The notes beneath the pieces were generated by a model that was given only the letters and a program-made list of their open reading frames with translations, made no database searches and was not told the origin of the DNA. A DNA stretch of 64,000 nt from Spiroplasma_E sp902809815 (GTDB lineage: Bacteria; Bacillota_I; Bacilli_A; Mycoplasmatales; VBWQ01): assembly GCF_964030925.1 (NCBI RefSeq), contig NZ_OZ034992.1:1550001-1614000 (forward strand), given 5' to 3'. A program made the position numbers and the translations under genes. Positions 18,656 through 29,454 of the stretch are shown piece by piece. Positions within the stretch are counted from its first letter, which is position 1, and each line of letters begins with the position of its first letter.

Positions 18656-19829
18656 GACATATTCCGTAATTAAATTTAATTAATTGTCAATAAAATTGTT
18701 TTAAAACTATTTAGTGTTATTGAATATAGAAATAAATATTTTTTGAAAAAATAGTTTAAAAAATGAGTTTACATTTTAAACAAAAAATTGTTAATAATAT
18801 TTTTATATTAACTCGATAAAAATTTAAATTTTAAAAAAATATTTTTAATATTTTTTTATTTTAATGATTTTATTTTATTAAAAATTTCACAAAGTAAGTT
18901 AAATCTTAAGTACATAAGTCTAAATTTAGATTTTCTACATTTATTTACTAAAATTTTGAATCTTTTCAATCAAGCAAAGACATGTTCAACTTTAATTCTA
19001 ATTTTAGATACAATCTTATTGTATTTTCTTTCTTGTTTAGTTAATTTTTTATTTTTAGTTCTTTTAATTGGTATTATTGTATTTTTATAAATATTTTGTA
19101 TACCTTGATATCCTAAATCACCAATAATTATTGTTTTTTCTGAAAATTCAAGATTTGAATTTTTTAATATTTGAAAATCATGCACTTTACCATTATCAGC
19201 AAAAATATCAACAATTTTTTTATTAAAAAAATCATATACAATTTGAAATTTTATAGAATACATTCAACTTTTACCAGAAAAATATTCTAACTGTAGTTTT
19301 TTTTAGTTGGTCTTCCAATTTCAATCTCAGTTGAATCAATTAAATAAAATTGAAATTCATTTGAATTTTCTTGTTTTTTATCAATTTTTAATTTATATCT
19401 TTCTTTTAAAAATTGGTAATCTTTGTGGTTACTAAGTTTATTTTCTACTCAAGTAATATTTCGAAAACAACTTGATGGGCTCATTTTAGATTTAATACTC
19501 ATTTGAAAAAAAAGTATAATATTCTTTTCAGTATAATAAAGTCATCATTAATCTTTCTTCTACTGAAAGTTTATTTTTTCGACCTTTATTTTTTTCTAAT
19601 TTTTCTATTTCAATTAATTTTTCTATTTCAATTAATTTTTCTAACATTTCATTAAAATGAAAACGTTTTATACCAAAATATCTGTAAAATTCTTCATTTT
19701 TTAATTTTTTTAAATTTTCAAAAATCATTTTTATCAACACTTTTCTAAATTTATTGTTAATAACAAAATTATAAAATAAATTTTAAAATTATTACTTGAT
19801 TTTTCAAAAAAATAATTACGGAATATGTC
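18656..19829 (-). mobile_element. IS5-like insertion sequence, copy E
   Basis: The element is 1174 bp with terminal inverted repeats GACATATTCCGTAATTA and its inverse. The flanks read CTTAG before and TTTAG after, a possible 3-4 bp target duplication (TTAG). One transposase frame on the minus strand is broken at two homopolymers. Remains of two more copies lie at 25698-26216. Confidence 0.8.
18856..19740 (-). pseudogene. IS5-like transposase with two frameshifts
   Basis: Three pieces in different frames make one DDE_Tnp_4-type transposase of about 295 residues. The first is the N-terminal HTH part (FYRYFGIKRFHFNEMLEKL). The second is a middle part with LIDSTEIEIGRPTKK. The third runs from LQLEYFSGKSWMYSIKF through IIIGDLGYQG to KRTKNKKLTKQERKYNK and IRIKVEHVFAWLK. 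The breaks fall in a T8 run near 19504-19511 and an A8 run near 19296-19304. One may be a programmed slip, but two breaks argue for decay. The N-terminal part also has an 18-bp in-frame duplication (LIEIEK twice) missing in the copy at 26027. Confidence 0.75.
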
Positions 19830-19915
19830 TTTAGAAAATTAAAGTAATTTTTTTACACTTTTTTTATTTATAGATCATATATAAATATTTTTAAATATCA
19901 TTATAAAATTAACTT

Positions 19916-19947
19916 GTCACTACTATTGGTTTTTTATCCAAAGTGAC
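19916..19947 (+). promoter_or_regulatory. Hairpin leader of the 19986 orphan
   Basis: GTCACT...TTGG pairs with CCAA...AGTGAC around a T-rich loop. It lies just downstream of TTATAAAATT (-10-like, near 19901) and 39 bases before the start, with CGAAAGGAAC as RBS. Confidence 0.5.
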
Positions 19948-19985
19948 ATAATTAACATTTTTATCTCGAAAGGAACAATAATAAA

Positions 19986-20330
19986 ATGTCAACAAATAAA
20001 TATGATTTTGATATTGAAAAAGATAAAAATTGAGAACAAGCAGTGAAATGTAAAGAAAATATTTTTATTAAATGCCGAACAGAAAAAAATACTATTATAT
20101 GCAAATTATTAGAAGATAAAGATAAAACAGAAATGCAACAAAATGAAGTAAAAACATTTCAAACACTATTTAAAAAAAGAACGTCAGAAAATAATAATTT
20201 ATGTAATGAAAATTTAGAAAATATACAATTTGAACAAATAACTACATGAAATAAATATTTACAAAAAGAAATTAACAGTAATACCACTAATTATTTTTTT
20301 GATAAAAAAAGAAGAAGCAATACTTTTTAA
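19986..20330 (+). CDS. Orphan small charged protein (114 aa)
   Basis: MSTNKYDFDIEKDKN opens a soluble Lys/Glu/Asn-rich protein with two TGA-Trp codons and a basic C-terminus (KKRRSNTF). It has four scattered Cys and no known fold. GAAAGGAAC precedes the start. It shares the hairpin-leader layout of other orphans here and ends before a bidirectional terminator shared with lpd. Confidence 0.6.
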
Positions 20331-20352
20331 TCAATATTATATTAATTTTACA

Positions 20353-20390
20353 ATAAAAATGTACCTTTAAATTTTTAGGTACATTTTTAT
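20353..20390. terminator. Bidirectional terminator between an orphan and lpd
   Basis: ATAAAAATGTACCT and AGGTACATTTTTAT form a 14-bp stem with T-rich tails on both strands, serving the two convergent genes. Confidence 0.85.
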
Positions 20391-20396
20391 TATTTT

Positions 20397-21893
20397 CTAT
20401 TTTTTATTAACTTTGTATCATTCTAATTCTAAATCTTGTGCAACATCCATAACTACTTCTGACATTGTTGGATGTGGATGACAAGAAGAGGCTAATTCAA
20501 CAATAGTACCTTCCGTTTGCATAATATTAACAATTTCAGCAATTATATCAGTAGCCGTTGAACATAAAATATGAGCACCTAGGATTTCTCCATATTTTTT
20601 ATCAATAATTATTTTAACAAAACCATCAGTCTCACCATCAGCCAATGCCTTACCATTAATAGTAAATGGTATTTTCTTCATCAAATATTCTTTACCTAAA
20701 GATTTACATTCAGTTTCAGTTAAACCAACACTTGCCACTTCAGGGAATGAATAAATACAACTAGGCATTTTATTATAATCTACTTCTTGCTCTTTCAATG
20801 GCTGATTATCAGCATCCGTTCTACCTTCTTTAACTAAAATATTATTAAGTGCTGCTAATCCTTGTGTTGACGCAACGTGAGCAAGCATTCTTTGACCATT
20901 AGCATCTCCAATTACATATATATTATCAATAACATTATTATTAGCATCTAAAGCTTCCAATTTATTATTTACGGCAAATGCTTGATTAGGTTTAATTTGA
21001 ATTCCCAAATTAGTAAAACCTTCAGTAATTGGCGTTCTTCCAGTACTTAATAAACAATAGTCGCTAGTTACTGTTAATGGTTTTTTATGTTCTTTATCGG
21101 TTGCAGCATAATAAGTTAAAGTTTTATCCTTTAATTCATTAACACTATGACCAGTAATAATATTAACACCATTTTTTTCAAGAATTTTAGTTAAAGTTGT
21201 ACTAATATCTTCATCTAGTAATGCTAAAATACGATCTAAATATTCAATAATAGTAACTTTAGTACCAAGTGTACTAAATAAACAAGCAAACTCAATTCCA
21301 ATAACACCACCACCAATAATAGTTAGTGTTTTTGGAACTTCTTTTAAAGAAAGAATTTCAGTCGAAGTTAATAATGTTTGGTTTGTTTTTAAATCTTTTT
21401 CACTTAAACCTTGTGGACCATTAGGATTATCAAACATTTTTACTTTTGAACCAGTAGCAATTATCATATATTTAGTAGTATATTTCTTTTCTTTACCGTC
21501 TTTAGCTTTCACTAAAATCGTATTTTTATCAATAGCACTTCCAATCCCTAATAATTGTTCAACTTTATTAGATTTCATTAAAAAGCCAACACCACCAGTT
21601 AAACCTTTAACAACACCAGCTTTACGATCTTGCATTACTTTTCAATTAATTTCAATATTTTTTTTATCTTTAATAGCAACACCATATTTATCAGCATTTT
21701 CAATATAATGAAAAACTTTTGCGCCCTTTAGTAACGTCTTAGTAGGAATACATCCAACATTTAAACAGACTCCACCTCAGTTATCTTTTTCAACAATTGC
21801 AGTTTTTAAACCCATCTTTGCTGCTCGAGCCGCTGTTACATAACCACCAGGACCTGCCCCGATAATTATTAAATCAAAATCATAGTTAGACAT
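20397..21893 (-). CDS. lpd: Dihydrolipoamide dehydrogenase (E3)
   Basis: The protein has 498 residues. FAD-binding GAGPGGY is at 12-18, the redox pair is Cys43/Cys48 in GVCLNVGC, the NAD-binding site is GGGVIGIEF, and the catalytic HPHPTMSE lies near the C-terminus. It reoxidises the lipoamide of E2 and passes electrons to NAD. Unlike many mollicute E3 proteins it has no N-terminal lipoyl domain; the only lipoyl domain here is in PdhC. The apparent start at an internal Met is wrong: TGA-Trp codons hide the first 86 residues. It is the last gene of the PDH operon. Confidence 0.96.
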
Positions 21894-21909
21894 CTTTTAA
21901 ATTTTCTCC

Positions 21910-23217
21910 TTAAGCTAAAATTAATGTTGGATTTTCTAATAACTCTTTAAGTCGAGAAAGGAAATAACCAGCAGGTGCACCATCAATAACACGATGATCA
22001 ATTGAAAGTGATAATGGAAAGAACTTATGTTCAACAATTTTACCATCAGCAATAATTAGTTTTTTTTGCATCATTCCTAGACCCAAAATTGCTACTTCTG
22101 GATAATTAATAACTGGTGTTCCCATTTCAATTCCTGCTGAACCAAAATTAGTAATAGTAAATGATCCACCTTGCATTTCATCACCTTTTAATAGCCCCTT
22201 ACGAGCTTTATCACCCAATGAATTAACTTGTCTTGCTATTTCAAATAATGAAAGTTGATCAGCATTTTTAATAACAGGAACTACTAAACCCTTTTCAGTA
22301 TCAGCTGCCATACCAATGTTATAATATTTTTTAACAAGAATTTCATTATTAGCCATGTTCAAAGTTGAATTAAGTAATTTAAATCGTTCTTCTTTTAACG
22401 CTTTAGCAACAGCCTTTACAAAGAATGGCATAAATGTTAATTTAGCACTACCATCTGGATCTTTTTCCGCTGGTTCTTTTAAAGTTGCACGTAATTGTAC
22501 TAAGTTTTCAGCATCAACATTAATCATTAAACTAACATGTGGTGCTGTATAAACTGATAATGACATTTGATTAGCAACAGCCTTACGAATTCCTGATAAT
22601 GGTAAATGTTCAACATTACCAAAACTTTCGATTTTAGTAGCATTAATACCTTGTGAACTAATAGTTGTAGCAGAAACTGAAGATATTGAATTAATAGGTG
22701 TTGTTGATGCAGTAGCACTAGTTGTTGTACCACCATTCTTGGCATTTAATAAATCATCTTTTAAAATTCTACCACGAGGACCAGTTCCTTTAATTGTTCC
22801 CATATCAACACCTAAGTCACGAGCCATTCTACGTGCTAATGGTGTTGCTAATACTTTACCCGTTTGTTGAATAGGTTGCACATTTTGTTTTGGTAATTCA
22901 ACTGGTGATACTGTAGATGTACTAGCACTAGCAACTGATTCAGATTTTGGTGAAGAATTTGTTGATGAAGGACTTTTATTATCACTAATTGTCCCACCAA
23001 ACTCAACAATAACAGCACCTGACTTAATACTATCTCCTTCTTTAACAAGAATCTTAGAAACTTTACCATCTGCTTCGGCTTTAATACTATCTGAAGCTTT
23101 ATCTGCTTCGATATCAACAACATTATCACCTTTTTTTACATTATCTCCAACTTTAACATGAATTTGAGTTACAGTAACTTCATCGATTCCATCCATATCT
23201 TTAAACTTCAATTCCAT
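21910..23217 (-). CDS. pdhC: Dihydrolipoamide acetyltransferase (E2)
   Basis: The protein has 435 residues. One lipoyl domain occupies residues 1-78 with Lys40 in DIEADKAS. A Ser/Thr/Pro-rich linker follows. The subunit-binding domain is at about 122-160 (ATPLARRMARDLGVD...GPRGRI), then a second Ser/Thr-rich linker. The catalytic core ends with SIDHRVIDGAPAG, containing the active-site His. It transfers acetyl from lipoamide to CoA and forms the core of the complex. LplA, encoded at 35771, is the likely enzyme that loads Lys40. Confidence 0.96.
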   Translation of the reverse strand: MELKFKDMDGIDEVTVTQIHVKVGDNVKKGDNVVDIEADKASDSIKAEADGKVSKILVKEGDSIKSGAVIVEFGGTISDNKSPSSTNSSPKSESVASASTSTVSPVELPKQNVQPIQQTGKVLATPLARRMARDLGVDMGTIKGTGPRGRILKDDLLNAKNGGTTTSATASTTPINSISSVSATTISSQGINATKIESFGNVEHLPLSGIRKAVANQMSLSVYTAPHVSLMINVDAENLVQLRATLKEPAEKDPDGSAKLTFMPFFVKAVAKALKEERFKLLNSTLNMANNEILVKKYYNIGMAADTEKGLVVPVIKNADQLSLFEIARQVNSLGDKARKGLLKGDEMQGGSFTITNFGSAGIEMGTPVINYPEVAILGLGMMQKKLIIADGKIVEHKFFPLSLSIDHRVIDGAPAGYFLSRLKELLENPTLILA

Positions 23218-23247
23218 CTTTTCACTTTCCTTTCTTTAAACAACTAA

Positions 23248-24288
23248 CTAAACTGGATAATTCATCATTAGTTTAACTTTTTCCATAATTTTATCTGGAC
23301 TAATTATAAATCATTTTTCACCTTTAGACAGTGGAACAGTAATATCATAACCCGTTAATCTTGTTGGAGGACATTCTAAATATTCAAAACACTTTTCATT
23401 AACAACGGTAATAATTTCTGAGGCAACTGAAAATGAACGAACCGCTTCTGAAACAACTAATAATCTTCCTGTTTTTTTAACAGAATTAACAACTGTTTCT
23501 TCATCTCATGGTTGTAATGTTTGTAAATCAATTAATTCAATTTTAAAATTTTCTTTTTCTTCTAAAATTTTAACAGCAGCTTCACAATCATAAACTTTTG
23601 AACCATAAGTTACAATCGTTAAATCAGGTTTTTCTTCAGCCTTATATTCTTTAAGAACTTTAGCTTTACCAAGAACAGCCACTTCATAAGCATCACTAAC
23701 TTCTTCTCTAACATCATATGTATAATTATTGCTAGTATAACTATTGAAATAAGTTCCTAAACATTCTAAAACAATAACAGGATCTGGACTTTCAATTGCT
23801 GCCAATAATAATTTTTTAGTATCATTAGGTTTTGAAGTCATAACTACTTTTAAACCTGGAATATGACAAAATAAAGCTTCAATTGCTTCTGAATGATGCT
23901 CCAAAGCACCATTATTACCATTATTTCAATCATATGAAGGCATACGTACTACCATTGGACAAGTGAATCTACCACGAGAACGATTTCTCATTCGTGCAGC
24001 ATGACATAACAATTGTTGAAAAGCAGGGAAAGCAAATCCTGAAAATTGCATTTCAATAATTGGATTTAAACCATTAATTGCCATTCCAACGGCACTACCA
24101 GCAATAACTGCTTCAGCAATTGGTGCATCAAAACAACGATTAACGCCAAATTTTGCTTGTAAACCTTTAGTTGCTCGAAAAACACCACCAACATTACCGG
24201 CATCTTCACCATAAACAACAACATTAGGATTTTTTTTCATTGCTAATTCTAAGGCTAAAGTAATAGCTTGCACATTATTTCTTTTCAT
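23248..24288 (-). CDS. pdhB: Pyruvate dehydrogenase E1 beta subunit
   Basis: The protein has 346 residues. It has the E1-beta signatures VVVYGEDAGNVGGVFRAT, FDAPIAEAVIAGSAVGMA and PMVVRMPSYD...EHHSEAIEALFCHIPGLKV. It completes the thiamine pyrophosphate site together with PdhA. TGA-Trp codons after PSYD and TLQP split it in the standard code. The next gene, pdhC, starts 31 bases on. Confidence 0.95.
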
Positions 24289-24290
24289 AA

Positions 24291-25448
24291 TTATTTTTTC
24301 TCTCCTTCATTGAAGAAAGCTTTTGCTTCTGCTTTTTGTTCTATTAATTGTGGTGTTAATTTTTCATATGTATAATCAAATATTTCATCAATTGAAACAC
24401 TTTCATTTTTTAATGCTCAAGTAATTGCATCATTAACCTTTTTAGTAATTTGTTTATCTAATTCTGCTTGTTTGTTGTCATCTCAAAGTTTAATTGATTT
24501 TAAATATTCTCTAATACGATCGATTGGATCTTTTTTTAATCATTCTTGTTCAATTTTATAATCTTCAGCAGAAAAATAATCTTTTTTAATATCAAAAGCA
24601 GAATGCGCATTTTGACGATAAGTAACAGCTTCAATTAATGAAGGACCATTACCTTTTTTTGCTCTTTCAATTGCTTCTTGTGTAGCATAATAAACAGCAA
24701 AAAAATCATTACCATCAACACGAATATTAGGTACACCAAATGCTGTTCCTTTTTGTGCAAAAGTTGGACTCATTGTTGCTTTAGCAGTTGGTGTATCTAA
24801 TGATCACTGATTATTTTCAACAAAGAAAACAACAGCTAATTTATGGATAGCAGCAAAATTAATTGCTTCAGAAAACTCACCTTCAGAAGTACCACCATCA
24901 CCAATCGTAGTAATAACAATTCCTTTATCTTTTTTATATTTTTCAGCAAAAGCAATACCTGTTGCATGTGAATATTGAGTAGCAATTGGAATATTAACTG
25001 GTAAAATATTAACACCTTTCGGCATTTGACTTCCCATTTCATTTCCTAATCAATATTGAATTACTTTTTCAACTGGATATCCAGCAGTAATTCATGCTGC
25101 ATTATTACGATAAGCTGGTACTAATCAATCAATACCTGGTCGTAAGCAACTAGCATAAGCAACTTCAACACCTTCTTGACCTTTTGAAGATAAAAAGTTA
25201 ATAACTTTTCCGATTACTTTTGGAATTCCATTTACTAATTTAACTTGTCCTTTTTCATCTTTTTCATAGTTTAATTCCATTTGCATTTGTTCTTGTATTC
25301 GTGAAAAACACATGTTTTCATATGCTTTTAATAAAACCTTACTATCAAATTTTTTTAAATAATCAACAAAATTAGGATTAATTACTCCTTTTTCATTTAA
25401 TATTTGAAAAATTTCTTTTTGGGGATTATCAAATTTCTCAACTCACAT
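24291..25448 (-). CDS. pdhA: Pyruvate dehydrogenase E1 alpha subunit
   Basis: The protein has 385 residues and seven or more TGA-Trp codons. The thiamine pyrophosphate motif GDGGTSEGEF...VENNQ is intact, as is the loop region TYRQNAHSAFD. It decarboxylates pyruvate and hands the hydroxyethyl group to lipoyl-E2. The start at ATG 25446-25448 follows TTAGGAGG. It is the first gene of the operon. Confidence 0.95.
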
Positions 25449-25536
25449 TTAAATTTTCCTCCTAAATATTTTAGTTAATTGCAGTTACACTTTTAATTAT
25501 ACTAATTTTTAAAATAATGAATGAACATACCTTTTC

Positions 25537-25564
25537 ATTATACTACTAATAATTGTTGGTTCAA
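25537..25564 (-). promoter_or_regulatory. Promoter of the PDH operon
   Basis: There is a -35 TTGAAC (25559-25564) and a -10 TATAAT (25537-25542), 16 bases apart. A second TATAAT near 25498 has no good -35. The leader is about 85 bases. Confidence 0.7.
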
Positions 25565-25697
25565 GATAATTTGTACTAAAATATTAATTTATCTCCGGTT
25601 TTATTAATATACTATTTTTTTTATTTCCTATTATCATGTAAAAATGAAAAATATATTCTAACAATAAACAAAACAGAAAAAATAATTTAAATCATAG

Positions 25698-25937
25698 GAC
25701 ATATTCCGTAATTAAATTTAATTAATTGTCAATAAAATTGTTTTAAAACTATTTAGTGTTATTGAATATAGAAATAAATATTTTTTGAAAAAATAGTTTA
25801 AAAAATGAGTTTACATTTTAAACAAAAAATTGTTAATAATATTTTTATATTAACTCGATAAAAATTTAAATTTTAAAAAAATATTTTTAATATTTTTTTT
25901 ATTTTAATGGTTTTATTTTATTAAAAATTTCACAAAA
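25698..25937 (-). mobile_element. IS5-like element, 240-bp end fragment
   Basis: The sequence starts with the inverted repeat GACATATTCCGTAATT. It is nearly identical to the first 240 bases of copy E (18656-18895), which is the transposase 3' side. It stops where another copy begins. Confidence 0.85.
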
Positions 25938-26216
25938 GACATATTCCGTAATTAAATTTTTTAAAAGTCAATTAATAATTTTAAAATTTATTTTATAATT
26001 TTGTTATTAACAATAAATTTAGAAAAGTGTTGATAAAAATGATTTTTGAAAATTTAAAAAAATTAAAAAATGAAGAATTTTACAGATATTTTGGTATAAA
26101 ACGTTTTCATTTTAATGAAATGTTAGAAAAATTAATTGAAATAGAAAAATTAGAAAAAAATAAAGGTCGAAAAAATAAACTTTCAGTAGAAGAAAGATTA
26201 ATGATGACTTTATTAT
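25938..26216 (+). mobile_element. IS5-like element, truncated copy in plus orientation
   Basis: It begins with GACATATTCCGTAATT and runs into the transposase start at 26027. It is cut at 26216 by IS3 copy C. The transposase remnant (26027-26216) encodes about 63 residues up to RLMMTLL and lacks the duplication seen in copy E. The rest of the element is gone. Confidence 0.85.
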
Positions 26217-27360
26217 GGTGGTTGGCCCTTAATTACTGGACCATTTTTGATATAAAATTCTAAATTTTAATTTGTAAAATTGGTGGTTTTAGAAATTTAG
26301 AATGTATTCTTTCATAATTATAAAACATAACATATTGATTTACATCATTTATAGCTTCATTGATGGATAAATATTGATTTGATCCTTTAGGTAGTCATTC
26401 TTGAGATAAATGAGAAAATCAGTTTTCAGATAATACATTACCACCAATATCATAAGGTTGTTTTTTGCTTAAAATTATTTGTTTATCCTCTGCTCATTTT
26501 GTGATATCCTGACAATAAAATTCGTTGGCGTTATCTGAATGTAAAATAACATTTTTTACTTGATTTCAAGAAAATTGTTTGTTGATTTTTTCAAGAGCAG
26601 GAAGAATTAAATCCTGATATGATTTATTAGGAGCAATATTATAACTAACAACATTATTTGAATAAAAATCAATAATTACAAAAAGATATAATCATCCTTC
26701 TTTAGTATTTATTTGTTTAGTGTCCATTGATCAAATTTGATTTGAAGAGGTTGTACTTTTATAATCTTTGTTTACTTTATCCATTGTAGGTATTCACTTA
26801 TTTGGATTTTTTTTGTTTTTAGGATAGTTATTTTTAGTTTGTTTTAATCCTTGAATATTGTGTTCTTTCATAATTTTTCGCATTTGTTTTATTGATAATT
26901 CTATATTTAAAATGATATTTTTTTCTTGTTTTAATCACTCTTTAAAAGCTGAAAAAATTCTTAAATATCCATAAATTCTGCCTTTTCTTGTAGAATGAAA
27001 TTCGATTAAAAGTTGGCATATTTTTTGATATTTATGATTGCATTTAATAATATGATTTTCTTCTTTTTTAATAGGTTTTTGTTTATTTTTTAAAAAGTAA
27101 TATGTTGATCTGTTTAATTGAAGATATTGACATAGGTTTCTAATTGAATATTGATTTTTACAATCATCAATAATTTTAATTTTTTCTTTGATATTTAATT
27201 TGTTAATTACTAATGCTATTTGTTTAATTTTATCCATTAATAAAAATCCTTTCAGGTTAAAATTAGTGTTAATTATATAACACAATTGTTTTTAGAATAC
27301 ATTCAGGTTTTTTAAATTAATGGTCTAGTAAAAAGGGCTAAGTGGCAAGTGGCAAGTGGC
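26217..27360 (-). mobile_element. IS3-family insertion sequence, copy C
   Basis: This complete 1144-bp copy is inserted into an IS5-like transposase gene on one side and abuts a 5'-truncated orphan gene on the other. The right end is GGTGGTTGGCCC; the left side carries three AAGTGG (CCACTT) units in the order A, G, G. Confidence 0.85.
26260..27237 (-). CDS. IS3-family transposase, copy C
   Basis: The frame is 325 codons, intact, with the same DDE motifs as the other copies. It is a transposase acting on the element ends. Start as in copy A, behind GAAAGGA. Confidence 0.9.
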
Positions 27361-28089
27361 CAATGAGAATTAGATTATCCAAATTATATTGATTTATTAC
27401 AAGTTAAAATATTTAAACAATTATTTATTATGTTGTCAAAATATATTTATTCATCTTTATCAATAAATAAAGGATTAAATGATGATAATAAGATTTTATT
27501 ACCTTACTATTTTGAATTAAAATCAAGTCCAATAAAACCTAATAAAAATGATATTTGGCAATTTAAAGATGTAAAGGTAATATTAAAATCTCCATATTTT
27601 GATTTTACTGATATTAATAACATTAAATTAAAAAATAATGATATTAGTCAAAATGAATTATTCAAGTTAGATGACAATCAATTTAATTGATTATCAATTA
27701 CCAATGAATTAGAAAGTAATAATATTCCGTCATTAATTCCTGCTGATTGAACATTAGCTAACGGTGAATATGGAAAATATTTTACAAGAGTAATTATTGA
27801 AAAAAACAAAATTGAAAATGCTTTAAATTTATATGGTTCAAATAAATCTCAATTATTTTCAAAATTAGAATTTTATAAAGAAATTTCACAAATTGATAAT
27901 GATATTGAATTCGAATTACAAATTGAAAATCCGATTAATAACTTAAATCGGATTGAAATTAGTGGTATTTTTGGTGCTGGTAATTATGATTTGATTTTAG
28001 TAGTAGATAAACAAGAAGTAAATTTAACTAATATTAATTTATTTGATAAATATAATGAGAATATTTCTTATATAAATATAGAAATTTAA
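27361..28089 (+). pseudogene. 5'-truncated orphan gene
   Basis: This open frame of 242 codons begins inside the IS3 junction, so its start is lost. The protein part reads as a soluble beta-rich region with motifs such as LIPADWTLANGEYGKYF and IEISGIFGAGNYDLILV near the C-terminus. Three TGA-Trp codons are present. No family is recognised. An internal ATG at 27430 could permit a shorter product. It ends one base before the convergent gene at 28090. Confidence 0.55.
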
Positions 28090-28426
28090 TTATCAAAAAT
28101 ATCCATCAGGATAATAATCTTTAACTCATGGTATATCTATTCTTTCAACAGAATCTCCATCATTATAAAATTTGGTTTTTTTAGGAGTATCAGCAAAATA
28201 AATTTTAAATTCACTTTTAATATCAACTGATATATTATGAATATCAGACATTCATATTTTTTGAACTCCCATTATAGGTTCCTTATTTGATGCTAAAAAA
28301 TATTTAAGTCCACTAAGATTATGGGTAAGCACCCCCCATGATTAAACCTATTGTTCCGGTTGTAGCACCAGTTAGTGCTAATGCTAATGTTATTTTACTT
28401 AAATTTGTTTTTATTCATGTTTTCAT
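28090..28426 (-). pseudogene. Secreted orphan protein with a G6-tract frameshift
   Basis: MKTWIKTNLSKITLALALTG is a convincing signal peptide. The initial frame ends after 35 codons, just past a run of six C at 28332-28337. With five instead of six, the frame would continue (MGVLTHNLSGLKYF ... VKDYYPDGYFW) to a TAA at 28090, giving about 112 residues. This may be simple decay, a sequencing error, or a slippery tract that switches the gene on and off. No domain is recognised. Confidence 0.6.
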
Positions 28427-28443
28427 AATAAATTACTCCTTTT

Positions 28444-29343
28444 TTATAAATGAGGTGCAGTTGAATTTATTTCATAAATTTCTGGAACTGAATAATATTC
28501 ATCACCTAATTTATTTATTTCTTCAGATTCTTGAAAAATATTTTTATTTTTATGGTAAAATTTATGAGCTTGTAATTTCAAATCTTCATGTAAATTTGAT
28601 GAATGTGAAATTAACATTTCATCACTTAATCTTTGCAGTTTATCAAATATACTATTGTCTAAATCTTCTTCAAGTTTCAAAAATTCTTGTCGATTTTCTA
28701 TAGGTAAAAAATCCTTTATTAATTCTGGGTTTTCTTCGTCAATTTCATTAATATGAATTCCAGTTAAAAACTTATGAGATAATATGTCATTTTTAAAATT
28801 AAATAGTTGTTTTGCTTTTTCTTTTATTGTTTTTTTTCTAGAAGTTCATTTACCTAAAATTGCTAAACATAAAGAATCATTAGATTTGCAAATTTTTTCA
28901 TAACTTATAAATTTTGCAATGATGTCTTTTTCTGCTTCTGTTCCATCACCATTACCTTTGTATGTTTTTGTTAAATCCAAATTCAACATTGTTAAATCTA
29001 TAGAAAAAAAATAGAATATTTTTGTACTTGATTTATTTGCATAATGTTTACCTAAATAATAAATTTTTGATTTATCATTTTTAACATCAATTCCAGTTTC
29101 TTCTAACATTTCATTAATTACTGTTTGATAAGGGTCAAGATTTTCAAGACCTCCAGTGATAGTACCATATTCACTAATTTCTTTATCTTTAAATAATGGA
29201 TTATTTTCTTTAACTAGTAAATAATAATATTCATTGTTTTTAATAACATGAGGTAAAATAGCAACTCCTTGGTTATTGCATCAAGGTTCTTCTACACCAT
29301 GCATAAACTCAACTTTAATAATTTTTAAATATTCTGGATTCAT
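28444..29343 (-). CDS. Nudix-like hydrolase with a long helical C-terminus
   Basis: The protein has 299 residues. Residues 20-150 look like a Nudix fold with the box GGLENLDPYQTVINEMLEETG. The EExGU end is kept, but the usual first Glu is Asp and RE has become NE, so activity is uncertain. Nudix enzymes cleave nucleoside diphosphates linked to another group. The second half is Lys/Glu-rich, helical and not part of the standard domain; it may be a partner-binding tail. The start is behind AAAGGAG. Its own promoter is at 29379-29406. Confidence 0.7.
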
Positions 29344-29378
29344 TAAATTACTCCTTTTTTCCTTGATTTTACGTTTTA

Positions 29379-29406
29379 ATTGTACTATTTTTGATTATTT
29401 TTACAA
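29379..29406 (-). promoter_or_regulatory. Promoter of the Nudix-like gene
   Basis: There is a -35 TTGTAA (29401-29406) and a -10 TACAAT (29379-29384), 16 bases apart, 36 bases before the start codon. Confidence 0.65.
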
Positions 29407-29422
29407 GTATGCTTTTAAATGC

Positions 29423-29454
29423 AAAATAACGCCTAAATAAAAGGTGTTTATTTT
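29423..29454. repeat. Hairpin between the Nudix-like gene and the UPF0236 gene
   Basis: AAAATAACGCCT pairs with AGGTGTTTATTTT around AAATAAA. It lies upstream of both divergent genes, so it is not an obvious terminator; it may mark the edge of the UPF0236 element. Confidence 0.4.

Noticed and set aside
22355..23129. Several frames overlapping pdhC
   Set aside because: They are shadows of the E2 gene, with Leu/His/Gln-rich translations of the Ser/Thr linker codons.
26027..26263. 78-residue frame running into IS3 copy C
   Set aside because: It is an IS5-like transposase start joined by chance to IS sequence, not a fusion gene.
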